Assembly: GCA_002689655.1 (NCBI GenBank)
Contig: NZHC01000076.1
Coordinates: 62,001-126,000, forward strand
From: Rhodopirellula sp.
GTDB taxonomy: Bacteria > Planctomycetota > Planctomycetia > Pirellulales > Pirellulaceae
DNA length: 64,000 bases
Direction: 5' to 3'
The first letter of the stretch is position 1; each line of letters starts with the position of its first letter. The notes below the pieces were generated by a model, which did no database searches, was not told the DNA's origin, and saw nothing but the letters and a program-made list of their open reading frames with translations. The position numbers and the translations under genes were made by a program. This document shows positions 28,048 to 38,485 of this stretch, piece after piece.

Positions 28048-28245
28048 ATGAATGATTCACCGAAACGCATCGTAAGCTCTCGCTGCGTCGGAGTTTGTGC
28101 GTTAAATAGCGATGGAACGTGCATTGGCTGCCACCGGAATCTGGAGGAAATATCCCAATGGGCCAATGCATCTGCGGACGACCGCGAAAAGATCAACCGT
28201 GTCGCGGCAACACGGGAACAACAAATGAAGCGGCATTCTGCCTAG
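28048..28245 (+). CDS. DUF1289 family small Cys-rich protein
   Basis: A 65-residue protein with the DUF1289 pattern: CVGVCALNSDGTCIGCHRNLEEISQWANAS, i.e. CxxxC then CxGCxR and a following EI..W. The Cys residues suggest Fe-S or zinc binding; function is not established. The start ATG is preceded by AGGAAG 7 nt upstream. The last codon TAG and the stop of the convergent alpha/beta hydrolase share the tetranucleotide CTAG, so the two genes overlap by 4 nt tail to tail. The family is best known in proteobacteria, so transfer is possible but cannot be shown from one window. Confidence 0.85.
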   Translation: MNDSPKRIVSSRCVGVCALNSDGTCIGCHRNLEEISQWANASADDREKINRVAATREQQMKRHSA

Positions 28246-30413
28246 TCTTCAACCTGCAACTCAGCCAGCAAGCGAGTACCTTGAATACCAGCTGTGGTAA
28301 ATTTCAGGCGATCGGGAGATCCACTTGCCGCATAAACTCTCCGCGTAACAGGGTAGTTTTCCCCAGCGATGACAAGCTGTACAGGAGCGGCAAGTGACAT
28401 CAGGCCATCAAGGTCCAGATATTTTACAGCGCCAGGTACAAACATTGGGTCATCATGGCGATCGATCAAAGAAAACCTGAATCCTTTAGGGTCGACAACG
28501 CATCGTTTTACTGACTGAACAGCCTGACTGCAGGCAGCGGCGACCAAGGGACCGGCCACTTTACCACGACCAATCATGCAAATTTCATCGTCTTCCCCGA
28601 CATGCTCAATCACCGACAGTAGATCATGCGTACGTTGAACGAATAGACAATGATTGAAGCCATAGGTGTAACCTGAGAACTTGTGCCAGCCCTTATCCCC
28701 ACCCCGTTGAAACCACAATCTCTGCGATTGATCTTTCACCACAGTTACTGCGAGTTCACCCTGCCCGAAAAGATCAGGAACGATTACATCATAACCAGCA
28801 TTCACTAATAACCTGATTTCATCAGCGACTTCGCCATCTTCGAACGCACTCCCTTTCCCGTCATCGGTAACCCAAATTACACTGGTTTTCTTGTTAGTTT
28901 TCTGTTGCGGCACAAATTTTAGAATGGGAAATTCCTCTTTGTGGTCAACGTTCCTGATCGCACCAGCTTGGATTATCAACTGGTCTTTTTCAGTGGATGA
29001 AGTCTGTTGATAAACCACTTGCCCTACCTGATCATCACGGCGGCCGATCAGTATCTCCCATGCAGTCCCAACGGCATCCTGATAGGACTGCAAACCGTCA
29101 CGCGATTCGGGAACCAGACGACCGATTGTTCGATCTGAATCCTGTGACGCTAGAGCAAGCAATCTGGTCTCATGCAAATCCCCGACTCGGTCACCCGAAG
29201 GCGCGGGGTAGGTGCTACTCCAAACAGTCGACTCACTTTCACTCAAAGGCAGAAAATCCCTTTCCACTATCGCTTGATGTCCAAGTGAAAAGTGTTGATT
29301 AAAGAAAGCATACATGGCCCGTCGATTGACCTGATTATAGTTGTGGGGAAATTGCGTGTGAAATACGGCAGTAAGTCTGTCCACGACCCCCATCATTTGA
29401 TAGACATTCTTAAGATCAGGAAAACCACTCGTTTCCAGATCGATCGTCCAGTCATCAGCAGCAGTCAGCCCCAACGGTCGGGGCGCAGTTGCTGCTGCGA
29501 TATCGATATTTCCCTGATCGATTCGCAAAAGCGGCGCATTTTCGCACGTACAACCACCCTGCATAGCAGTCGAAACCATGACACAAGGCATGGAGGCAGC
29601 AATCCGTTCATCGATAGCGCCAAGAATCATCGACTGAGTGCCACCACCACTCGCTCCCGTCACGCCAATGCGAGACGGATCAACGCTATCGAGTTGCAGT
29701 ACAAAGTCGACGGCCCTCATCGAATTCCAAGTCTGCAACCCCATCATGTTCTGAAGTCGAAGCTCTGCCTGGACGCTCATGAATCCCCAATTGTCCGACC
29801 GATCAAGATGTTTCCACTGGTCAGGTCGGTGACCCAATTGAATGGCATCTGCGTAGCCAGTCATGTCATAGTGAAACACCATGCAGCCCATCCGTGCCAA
29901 TTGCACTGCCCGTGCCTGCAGTGGAAACCGTCCCGCTTGTTTAAATTGCTCGGCGCCGTTTTCAATCTGCTTGCTGATAATATCGGGACCAGCATCGTAA
30001 AAACGTCCATCTTGCCAATGCCCATGCGGAGAGAGGATCACTGGGAACGGTCCTTTTCCTTCTTTAGGCCGGTACAAACTTCCCGTCACATAGTGACCTG
30101 GGATCGACTCAAAGAACACACGATCGACCACATAATCATCCCTTTGGACACGCCCATGAATCACTGCGTTCAAGGGTGTTCGAGTAGGAAGTGGCCACAG
30201 TCCCTGTGATATCAGGACCCGACGTTTGATCGCGGTCTGTCGCTTTTTCCAAACCTCAAGGTTGGTCACGGCCTTGAAGGGAAAAAAACCATTGAGAGTC
30301 TTCAATTCGCCCATCCGGTGATCTTCGGGCGATCTGTTCTCAAACACCTTCGGTATCTCAGCGCGAGCCGTGCCCACTATCAATGCAGCACAAAGACCAA
30401 GCAGATAGCGCAT
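28242..30413 (-). CDS. Large secreted alpha/beta hydrolase (acetylxylan-esterase-like)
   Basis: About 723 residues with a signal peptide (MRYLLGLCAALIVGTARA). The first hydrolase unit has a substrate-binding strand FPVILSPHGHWQDGR, the nucleophile elbow GVTGASGGGTQSM near 260, Asp in TAADDWTIDL and His in TQFPHNYNQ, so Ser-Asp-His is complete. A second alpha/beta-hydrolase-like region (about 490-720: VIWVTDDGKG...VIVPDLFGQGEL) lacks an obvious nucleophile elbow. It is likely a carbohydrate esterase or peptidase-like hydrolase of plant or algal polysaccharide substituents (inference). ATG 30413 has GGGAGG 8 nt upstream, better than TTG 30431. The stop overlaps DUF1289 convergently. Confidence 0.82.
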   Translation of the reverse strand: MRYLLGLCAALIVGTARAEIPKVFENRSPEDHRMGELKTLNGFFPFKAVTNLEVWKKRQTAIKRRVLISQGLWPLPTRTPLNAVIHGRVQRDDYVVDRVFFESIPGHYVTGSLYRPKEGKGPFPVILSPHGHWQDGRFYDAGPDIISKQIENGAEQFKQAGRFPLQARAVQLARMGCMVFHYDMTGYADAIQLGHRPDQWKHLDRSDNWGFMSVQAELRLQNMMGLQTWNSMRAVDFVLQLDSVDPSRIGVTGASGGGTQSMILGAIDERIAASMPCVMVSTAMQGGCTCENAPLLRIDQGNIDIAAATAPRPLGLTAADDWTIDLETSGFPDLKNVYQMMGVVDRLTAVFHTQFPHNYNQVNRRAMYAFFNQHFSLGHQAIVERDFLPLSESESTVWSSTYPAPSGDRVGDLHETRLLALASQDSDRTIGRLVPESRDGLQSYQDAVGTAWEILIGRRDDQVGQVVYQQTSSTEKDQLIIQAGAIRNVDHKEEFPILKFVPQQKTNKKTSVIWVTDDGKGSAFEDGEVADEIRLLVNAGYDVIVPDLFGQGELAVTVVKDQSQRLWFQRGGDKGWHKFSGYTYGFNHCLFVQRTHDLLSVIEHVGEDDEICMIGRGKVAGPLVAAACSQAVQSVKRCVVDPKGFRFSLIDRHDDPMFVPGAVKYLDLDGLMSLAAPVQLVIAGENYPVTRRVYAASGSPDRLKFTTAGIQGTRLLAELQVED

Positions 30414-30462
30414 CCAAAATCCTCCCACCAATGCTGATATTCGAATGACGGAAACCCTCGCC

Positions 30463-31347
30463 TCACTTCAATTCATTCATCAACGTATCCAAACCGTCCA
30501 AATTTTGCTTCAGCGATAATTCAGCATCCAACTCGCTACGATGATCAAGGATTCCAATCGGCCCCTGATAACCCTGCCGCAAAACTTCCTTGATCATCTC
30601 ATGTTCATGCACACCCTGACCAATCGGCAGAATTTTATTTTGAGTACCGACCAAGCTAGAAGGAACCGCCATGCCATTCAAGTTGAGGCACAGCAGATAC
30701 GGTTTGACTGCAGCAAATGCTTCCGGAAATCGACCAATATGATCGTGACCATGGTGAAAATTATAAACAATACCCACATGTTCCGCGTCTTGATGCTCAC
30801 GCAGATATTTGCACACAGCCACTAGATTTTCCGGCTCACCACCCCAACCACCATGATTATAAAGGCCAAGGCGCAGACCAAGCTTGGCTGTTTTCTCTAC
30901 CATGGGACGGAGTGCTTCTGCTGCTGCTTGCACCTTGTCAGAATCAGGCTTCTGACCAACACCTGGCACCATCAGCCAAATCTGCGGCCGAACTCCATGC
31001 TTGGCGATCAACGGTTCCAATGCATCATGCCAACTCCAAAAAGCAAAGAACTCGATGCCATGCTTTTTATACTCTTGAATTTCTTCCTCAAAGGTTGGCA
31101 CATGTTCCCCGCGCCAATCATACGCAACACGAGCCATCCCCAGCTTCTCGACCATCTCAGCTCGTTGCGAGGGCGTTCGTTTTCGGGCATCGAATGGCAC
31201 GATGCACCAAGCCACCAAACGATCGCGCTGGAAATTTTTCTTGGCCTCGGGAGCCTCGGCCATTATCGTCCCCGCCGGCATCAGCAGTGAAAAAACTGCC
31301 GCCGATACCAGACAGCGAATCACTGTCAACCTAAACGCATTACCCAT
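30463..31347 (-). CDS. Secreted xylose-isomerase-like TIM-barrel protein
   Basis: About 294 residues: signal peptide (FRLTVIRCLVSAAVFSLLMPAGTIMA) followed by a sugar phosphate isomerase/epimerase-type (AP endonuclease 2 fold) barrel. Key stretches: LVAWCIVPFDARKR, RVAYDWRGEHVPTFEEEIQEYKKHGIEFFAFW, LGLYNHGGWGGEPENLVAV, VGIVYNFHHGHDHI and LNLNGM. These resemble metal-binding positions (Glu, His) of the family. Activity on a sugar is likely but unproven. ATG 31347 has GAGGTGG 6 nt upstream and is preferred over the track start. It lies 23 nt after the methyltransferase stop and about 50 nt before the large alpha/beta hydrolase gene; the three may form an operon. Confidence 0.82.
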   Translation of the reverse strand: MGNAFRLTVIRCLVSAAVFSLLMPAGTIMAEAPEAKKNFQRDRLVAWCIVPFDARKRTPSQRAEMVEKLGMARVAYDWRGEHVPTFEEEIQEYKKHGIEFFAFWSWHDALEPLIAKHGVRPQIWLMVPGVGQKPDSDKVQAAAEALRPMVEKTAKLGLRLGLYNHGGWGGEPENLVAVCKYLREHQDAEHVGIVYNFHHGHDHIGRFPEAFAAVKPYLLCLNLNGMAVPSSLVGTQNKILPIGQGVHEHEMIKEVLRQGYQGPIGILDHRSELDAELSLKQNLDGLDTLMNELK

Positions 31348-31370
31348 CGGAACCACCTCGAAATTTACAA

Positions 31371-32228
31371 TCACTTCACAGCAACAATATAACAGATCCA
31401 ACTTGCATCACTGGGTGCTGTTTCCTGACGCTCCCAAGTGCTGTACTCGTCATCGTCGATGTCTTCATCGTCTTTTTCCCAGTAGATATGACTCTCACCA
31501 AAGCCGGCTTCTGCCAACATTTCTCGCACCTCAGGAATGGTCCAGAAACGCCAATGATACTCAAAGGCCCTCTTCATTTTACTGCCATCGGCAAACTTAA
31601 AGCTGATGGCAAAACTTGCATCCGCTGTAATTGGGTTGAAGCTGACCTGCTCCCAGTGATACTTGAAGCCTTTCTTGCCCTTGACGATCTTTCGTTTATC
31701 AACCAGCCCTTCTTCGTAACATTCACCACCACCCATCATATCCATCACCATCACACCTTTCGATCTGAGGTTGGAATGAGCGATTTTGAAGTACTCAATC
31801 ACTTCTTCACGTGTCTTGAAAATCCAGAACGAAAAATTTTGCGCCGCGAGCACATCCACAGTTGGTCGATTCCGCTTCCGTACATCCTGCTCAATTAGCC
31901 GCACCCGTTTTTGCTGGGACTTTTTCAGCTTTGCTAGGTTATTATCGCGACCCCATTGCAGGGTTTCCGAGCACAAGTCGACACCAATGGCTGTTCGCTT
32001 TGATTTCGATGCCACCCAGTCACAACAAATAGCAAACGTGCCACAAAAGTCCTCACGTAAATCCGTCGGGGCAGAACCGTACGCATCCCGATAGGCCTGT
32101 TCAAAAAACACGACCTCATGATCCGGTGTTTGCACCGACTTTTGATAACAGTCAAATCGATCAGCAACGGATGCCATAGTTGGCTTGCCGGATTTGATGT
32201 TCTTGGACTTGGATTTGGATTTGGACAT
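31371..32228 (-). CDS. SAM-dependent class I methyltransferase
   Basis: A 285-residue protein with a lysine/serine tail MSKSKSKSKNIKSGK at the N-terminus, coded by a short AAATCC-type repeat. The methyltransferase core begins near 30 (ADRFDCYQKSVQTPDHEV), with LREDFCGTFAICCDWV, IGVDLCSETLQWG (SAM acidic loop) and VDVLAAQNFSFWIFKTREEV. It ends with VREMLAEAGFGESHIYW and an acidic EDIDDDEYSTWE loop. The substrate is unknown. It heads a same-strand run with the isomerase-like gene 23 nt downstream. Confidence 0.85.
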   Translation of the reverse strand: MSKSKSKSKNIKSGKPTMASVADRFDCYQKSVQTPDHEVVFFEQAYRDAYGSAPTDLREDFCGTFAICCDWVASKSKRTAIGVDLCSETLQWGRDNNLAKLKKSQQKRVRLIEQDVRKRNRPTVDVLAAQNFSFWIFKTREEVIEYFKIAHSNLRSKGVMVMDMMGGGECYEEGLVDKRKIVKGKKGFKYHWEQVSFNPITADASFAISFKFADGSKMKRAFEYHWRFWTIPEVREMLAEAGFGESHIYWEKDDEDIDDDEYSTWERQETAPSDASWICYIVAVK

Positions 32229-32587
32229 TCGCGTGCTGCTTAACTCTTGAAGGTAATTATCTTGTCGCTGTACTAAATACTACTGGTCACCAATACTACT
32301 ACTCAACTGCGTCTGACCGCACTACATCTGACCGCATACAAAGACGGGCATTCTCATCGAGCCAACTGGCATCAGATTGTAACGAAGTGGGATACAGGGA
32401 TGCCGAGTGCAAAATAAACACTGCCAGCAAACATGACCAACAAATCGCTCTGATCATTCGTTTCGAGGAGGGTGTCAGTACGAAACCAGTAATTTCGCCA
32501 TCAGGCCCAAACCAATCGGCTCAACAGCCTAGCACCTCGGCATTTAGTATTCGAGAAGCAAGTTCTCGGTTTCTGTGATGATCCGGT
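32229..32587. other. Intergenic region with short direct repeats
   Basis: No gene supported. It holds the methyltransferase promoter and the 3' flank of rhomboid. It contains the direct repeats noted separately at 32312-32336. A 63-codon ORF at 32387 shows no family features. Confidence 0.4.
32312..32336. repeat. 10-bp direct repeat, period 15
   Basis: TCTGACCGCA occurs at 32312-32321 and 32327-32336, separated by CTACA. A second pair, AATACTACT, lies just before. Purpose unknown. Confidence 0.6.
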
Positions 32588-33151
32588 TCAACCAAGGTCT
32601 TTTAATCGCGTTAGTTTGGGTGCGGAGAACCAAAATCCCACCAAAACACCGGCCATCAAACCACACAGGTGTCCGTCCCAAGAAACATCCGATTGCCACC
32701 TTGGAATCACTCCACTCAACAGTGTGCCACCGTAAATAAGACCAACTAAAATCGCAATGACGACGGGAATCAAAAGGCGTTCCCGCACCCCCACTGTAAT
32801 CAGAAAAGAACAGAGACCAAATGTCAAACTGCTGGCGCCAATATGCACGGCCGAACGTCCCAAAACCCATAGCAAAGCCCCGCTCGCGACAACAATAAAT
32901 CCAACCACCAGCCAGGAATCCTCGCGAGAGCTAACGAGAAGAAACAGTAAGACCATCAAGGGAATTGTATTTCCCACCAGATGATCAAGATTGGCATGCA
33001 AAAAAGGCATCATGGGAATTCCAAAAATTCCGCCAGACGATCTTGGATATAAACCCAGACCCCGCAAATCAAAGGGCAAAATCCAGTTGACTGCAAACAC
33101 AAACCACATCGCAGCAACAAACAATCCAATTGCGTAATATTGCTTTTTCAC
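32588..33151 (-). CDS. Rhomboid family intramembrane serine protease
   Basis: About 187 residues with six membrane helices. Rhomboid motifs: FLHANLDHLVGNTIPL (HxxxxHxxxN in helix 2), HIGASSLTFGLCSF (catalytic Ser in helix 4, GASS rather than the usual GASG) and DGHLCGLMAG (catalytic His in helix 6). It should cleave membrane-anchored proteins. GTG 33151 (MKKQYYAIGLFV) has AAGGT 7 nt upstream and gives a typical short N-terminus; the track start GTG 33190 adds 13 residues. It is divergent from the DUF1501 gene at 33307. Confidence 0.85.
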   Translation of the reverse strand: MKKQYYAIGLFVAAMWFVFAVNWILPFDLRGLGLYPRSSGGIFGIPMMPFLHANLDHLVGNTIPLMVLLFLLVSSREDSWLVVGFIVVASGALLWVLGRSAVHIGASSLTFGLCSFLITVGVRERLLIPVVIAILVGLIYGGTLLSGVIPRWQSDVSWDGHLCGLMAGVLVGFWFSAPKLTRLKDLG

Positions 33152-33306
33152 GACGCTACCTTGAGATTGAAAATCGTTCTGATGTGCCACAGCCTACACA
33201 TCGGTGTAAACTATCCTACCCACCAACACCCCATGCTGTTTGTCACCAGCAGGCAGACTTTGTTACGGTAAAAGATTTCGCGCAGGGCAAGGACACTGAA
33301 GAGATC

Positions 33307-34749
<1,443 letters not shown>

Positions 34750-34894
34750 CCAGCTGATCACCAGATCGCACTCTCTGGATCGAAGCCTCTCAATACCAAG
34801 TGGTTGTGTCCTTGATTCGCCGATCCAAAATTATCGAGTCAAACACGTTTTGCATGACTCGGAGAGCGAACCGTTAACAGCTATCATTTCGACT

Positions 34895-35899
34895 ATGAGC
34901 CAAAAATCATCTCCACCGCTGATTGACTCATTTGGACGTGTGCACACCAGTTTGCGTCTAAGTGTCACTGATCGCTGCAACATCCGCTGTTTCTACTGCA
35001 TGCCGGAGAAGGGTGCTGAATTCGTCCCCAAGGACCATATCCTCTCTTTTGAGGAGATCTATCGGCTTGCGCGATTGCTTGTTGAACAAGGAGGAGTGAG
35101 GGACATTCGCATCACGGGCGGTGAACCCTTGGTCCGACAACAGATTCCGCATTTAATCGAAATGCTGGCAGGCATTGAACTGTTGGAGGACCTGTCTCTC
35201 ACAACAAATGGGATGTTGCTTGCAGAACATGCCCACGCGCTTCACGAAGCCGGTTTACAAAGACTGAATATCAGCCTTGATACACTGAACAAGGAGGTCT
35301 TTAAGAAAATTACTAGGAGAGATGGGCTTGAAAGAACACTGCAAGGAATCGACGCTGCCATCAAATGTGGATTTAAGTCCGTCAAGCTCAACACACTTGC
35401 GATCAAAGGCGTGACTGAGTCGGAAGTAGCAGAATTGATCCGCTATGCGCTCGATCGCAATGTCATGCTGCGATTCATTGAATTCATGCCATTGGATAGC
35501 GATCGAGCCTGGCAACAAGATCAAGTATTCACTGGTGACCAGGTATTGGTGACTCTGCAAAAAGAATTTGCAAATGTTGTGCCGCTCTCACGGCCTGATC
35601 CATCACAGCCGGCTGAAGAATTCCAAGTTGAACATGGACGAGTCGGCATCATACGCTCTATCACAGCGCCATTCTGTGAGGCATGCAATCGCATCAGAAT
35701 CACCGCGGATGGAGCCGTGCGGAATTGCCTTTTTGCAACAAGCGAAACACCACTACGAGGTTTGATCCGGGACGGATCCTCAGATGAAGACTTGATGTCA
35801 GCAATTCGTGATTGCATTGCTGGAAAATCCAAGGCCCACGGCATCGATCAAGACGGCTTTCAACCACCCGACCGACCGATGTATGCGATCGGCGGGTGA
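34895..35899 (+). CDS. moaA: GTP 3',8-cyclase (molybdenum cofactor biosynthesis)
   Basis: A 334-residue radical SAM enzyme, the first step of molybdopterin synthesis from GTP. The N-terminal cluster CNIRCFYC and the GGEPLVR motif (SAM binding) are clear, with the C-terminal second 4Fe-4S site CEACNRIRITADGAVRNCLF and the terminal GG that enters the active site. ATG 34895 gives the family-length N-terminus (SFGRVHTSLRLSVTDRCN); the track start lies 63 codons earlier inside the DUF1501 end. It is 145 nt downstream of DUF1501 on the same strand. No other moa gene lies in the window. Confidence 0.97.
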   Translation: MSQKSSPPLIDSFGRVHTSLRLSVTDRCNIRCFYCMPEKGAEFVPKDHILSFEEIYRLARLLVEQGGVRDIRITGGEPLVRQQIPHLIEMLAGIELLEDLSLTTNGMLLAEHAHALHEAGLQRLNISLDTLNKEVFKKITRRDGLERTLQGIDAAIKCGFKSVKLNTLAIKGVTESEVAELIRYALDRNVMLRFIEFMPLDSDRAWQQDQVFTGDQVLVTLQKEFANVVPLSRPDPSQPAEEFQVEHGRVGIIRSITAPFCEACNRIRITADGAVRNCLFATSETPLRGLIRDGSSDEDLMSAIRDCIAGKSKAHGIDQDGFQPPDRPMYAIGG

Positions 35900-35944
35900 C
35901 ACGCCGATTCGACACGCATTCTGCCGAACTGTAGGCCCACAACC

Positions 35945-37882
35945 CTAGGGCTTCATCAACCACCACACCCGGTGCAGCAAAAGATTGGTATCAACCTCAG
36001 CCTCATTCATGGATTTCACCGATTCCTGCACATACGCCGGAACTTCGTTTTGACCTGCGAGATAACCAAGATGGTTGATTTGGCTCTCACGATCCTCGAT
36101 TAATTCCAACCATTGCACCGGCAGTAACTCTGCTTTCATCGGCAAGTCAGCAGCCAGCGGCTTGACACGCTTGACGTTAGGGGCAGTACCTCCCTGACCA
36201 ATTTGACCAAGAGAAGACCTGCCAGTGCTATCGATTCTCATACCAAGGGATCTCAAGACTTGGTCAGTCCGCTGAGATGCAGGTAAAGGAACTCGGGGAG
36301 GCAATACTGCCGCGAATGCGTCAACAGCACTCATTGCTGCGTTAGTATCCTCCTGACTAGCCACCCACAGATTATCCGGGAGCAGCATTTCAGGGACAGA
36401 CCGCCGCATCGCAGGGGAAGCAATGATCAAAGCGAGCGTACGTGCCAAGTTAAAATGGGAGTCGATTAAATCTTCAGTCAACTGCTCTTCCAAGCGTTCC
36501 AAAGCTTCATTGTTAGGCGCACTAATTGGATCAACCACACCACCTCGCAGGGGTTGGCCATGGACCAACTGCCACAACGAATTTACAACGCCACTTGCTA
36601 GCTCGGATGAGCCTTCCAAACCTTTCGCGAATTCCTGAAAGCGTTGGTAACCTTCCGAAGCTGAGCGGCTTGTCCAGGCAGCAGATACTCTGGCATCCGC
36701 CACTCTCTGACGACCATCAGATAACTCATAGAAAACGGGATCCGATGAGTTATCACCAAGATCGACTTCGAACTGTCCGTCAGAATCTTTTCGCACACTA
36801 CGTTTCAAAAATGCAAAGAAGTTCCAATAGTCGCTCTGCTGCCCAGTACCTTCGATGTACGAGTCGTGGCAACGTGTGCATCTAACATCCACATTGAGAG
36901 TCAGCGCTGCAAGACTTCTCGCCATGCCATGCTCACCACCCACAGAACGTGATCCAGCAGCCAGGGCAGAGAAGAATGCTCCCGAGTTCTCGCTCTCACC
37001 GTTCAACCATCCGGCGACAGTCTTATCAAAGCTACCTCCAGTCTGGATGCAACGAGCTATTTCGCTTACGAGCCGATCTCGCAACTCCGCATCCATTCGG
37101 CCACTGCGTTGGTTAGTGATTTGACGCAGCCACCTTCTCGCAATTGCCTCTGCATTCAAACTCTGCGCCAATTCGGCCTGCAGTTGATCGACTTCAGAGA
37201 CTGCATCTGCGGAGACCTTTGCCCCAAGTATCTTGCCGAGTCGGGTCACCGTCTCCTCATCCGTCGCCTCAGGTGTCGGGTTAATCCCGACGGCGTCCCA
37301 GTAGTTCTGCATTTCCGCATCAACTTGAGCCGACACGAACGCTAACGCTGCGGCTTCATTTTCGTCAGGATTTGTAGAGCTTGGCAAATCACCTTGCTCA
37401 AGCTCTGACTCAGTCCGATCTGAATCAGGCGTTTGCACGACCATTGGAATCCCTTTGGGAAGCTTTCGCGTCGGATTCTTCTTTTTCACGGGCTTTTGAG
37501 TTCTACTATCATTCCCTGAACCAGCGACCGCTGGTCGATTGCCCCCGCCAGCGTCATGCTCAGCATTCTCGACGAGCTCGGTGACACTATCAGTAATATC
37601 GTGATCAGGCTGTAACGCGATGACGCCTGCCACCATGGCTGCCAGAGCTGTGACGGCGACTGCCAATACAGTGACTTGCTTGGAACGTGATCGGCTGGGC
37701 CGCGACGATTTCCGTTGACGAACCTGCTGAACAGTGCCATCTGAATCGGTATCGGAATTATAAAATCGGGATAGTATCTGATCCGATAAATCTGGTGGTC
37801 GTGAACCGCCAAATGCTTCGTCGAGCATCGCGTCGAACGCTCGCTCTTCCTCCGCGGTGTGATTATTTTCACTCATTTTCAT
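35945..37882 (-). CDS. Anti-sigma-like membrane protein fused to DUF1549/DUF1553-like region
   Basis: A 645-residue protein. The N-terminal 70 residues (ERAFDAMLDEAFGGSRPPDLSDQILSRF) are cytosolic and resemble anti-sigma N-termini of planctomycetes, though no zinc site (HxxxCxxC) is present. One membrane helix (VTVLAVAVTALAAMVAGVIAL, about 72-92) follows a basic patch. The extracytoplasmic part has a DUF1549-like segment with a cytochrome-type motif RCTRCHDSYIEG near 340 and a DUF1553-like segment (SGVVNSLWQLVHGQPL...LARTLALIIASPAMRRS). It overlaps the sigma factor gene, so it is probably the paired anti-sigma factor. If so, the sensor part is a relative of the operon's own DUF1549/DUF1553 protein. 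The start could be ATG 37876 instead. Confidence 0.8.
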   Translation of the reverse strand: MKMSENNHTAEEERAFDAMLDEAFGGSRPPDLSDQILSRFYNSDTDSDGTVQQVRQRKSSRPSRSRSKQVTVLAVAVTALAAMVAGVIALQPDHDITDSVTELVENAEHDAGGGNRPAVAGSGNDSRTQKPVKKKNPTRKLPKGIPMVVQTPDSDRTESELEQGDLPSSTNPDENEAAALAFVSAQVDAEMQNYWDAVGINPTPEATDEETVTRLGKILGAKVSADAVSEVDQLQAELAQSLNAEAIARRWLRQITNQRSGRMDAELRDRLVSEIARCIQTGGSFDKTVAGWLNGESENSGAFFSALAAGSRSVGGEHGMARSLAALTLNVDVRCTRCHDSYIEGTGQQSDYWNFFAFLKRSVRKDSDGQFEVDLGDNSSDPVFYELSDGRQRVADARVSAAWTSRSASEGYQRFQEFAKGLEGSSELASGVVNSLWQLVHGQPLRGGVVDPISAPNNEALERLEEQLTEDLIDSHFNLARTLALIIASPAMRRSVPEMLLPDNLWVASQEDTNAAMSAVDAFAAVLPPRVPLPASQRTDQVLRSLGMRIDSTGRSSLGQIGQGGTAPNVKRVKPLAADLPMKAELLPVQWLELIEDRESQINHLGYLAGQNEVPAYVQESVKSMNEAEVDTNLLLHRVWWLMKP

Positions 37883-38480
37883 TCTGCCAAAGTTTTTCGT
37901 CTACGCACCTGCGTAGCTGCTGCTTGGCCCGCTGCATAAGATTCCGAGCCCCGTGATCCGTAATACTCAATGCCTCACCAATCTCGACGCGACTCGCCTG
38001 CTCGGCGAAACGCATCCTCAGCGCGATCTGTGCTCTTTCAGTTAATGTCGCGAGACACTTCCGCAGCGACTCAACCGCGGTATCCCCAGACAGATCCTTG
38101 CCAGCCCAGCGATCCCAGATTTCATCCAATAGACCTGGCTCGCACAGCGTCTGCACCTTTCTCTGTTTACGGTGCATGGACACCAACAGGTTATACGCCG
38201 TCCGCCTGAGGTAGCTGGAGGTCGCGGCATCACTGTGCTGCACGAAACTGTCTCGCCTTAACACCCGCAAAAAGGTTTCTTGCGTTAAATCGTCAGCCGT
38301 CGAGGCATCACATCCAAGCATCCGAAGGTATCGCCAAATGCCGTTTTGATGTCGCGCAATCAACTCGGCTGGCTCCAACTCAACCTCGGCATCACATGCA
38401 CTTGCATCCTGATGCCCCGGTGTAATTGAGTCGAAGCCGGTATCCGGGGTTTGACTTTGCGAACTCTGCGGCGACGCCAC
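37869..38480 (-). CDS. ECF RNA polymerase sigma factor
   Basis: A 203-residue sigma-70 family ECF factor. Region 2 is seen in LIARHQNGIWRYLRMLGCDASTADDLTQETFLRVLRR (DDLTQETF core) and region 4 in LRKCLATLTERAQIALRMRFAEQASRVEIGEALSITDHGARNLMQRAKQQLRR. The first 35 residues are extra and low complexity. Start GTG 38480 is 5 nt after the DUF1501 stop. It is co-directional with DUF1549/DUF1553 and DUF1501 upstream and overlaps the anti-sigma-like gene downstream, so all four are likely one operon. Confidence 0.93.
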   Translation of the reverse strand: MASPQSSQSQTPDTGFDSITPGHQDASACDAEVELEPAELIARHQNGIWRYLRMLGCDASTADDLTQETFLRVLRRDSFVQHSDAATSSYLRRTAYNLLVSMHRKQRKVQTLCEPGLLDEIWDRWAGKDLSGDTAVESLRKCLATLTERAQIALRMRFAEQASRVEIGEALSITDHGARNLMQRAKQQLRRCVDEKLWQNENE

Positions 38481-38485
38481 TGTTG

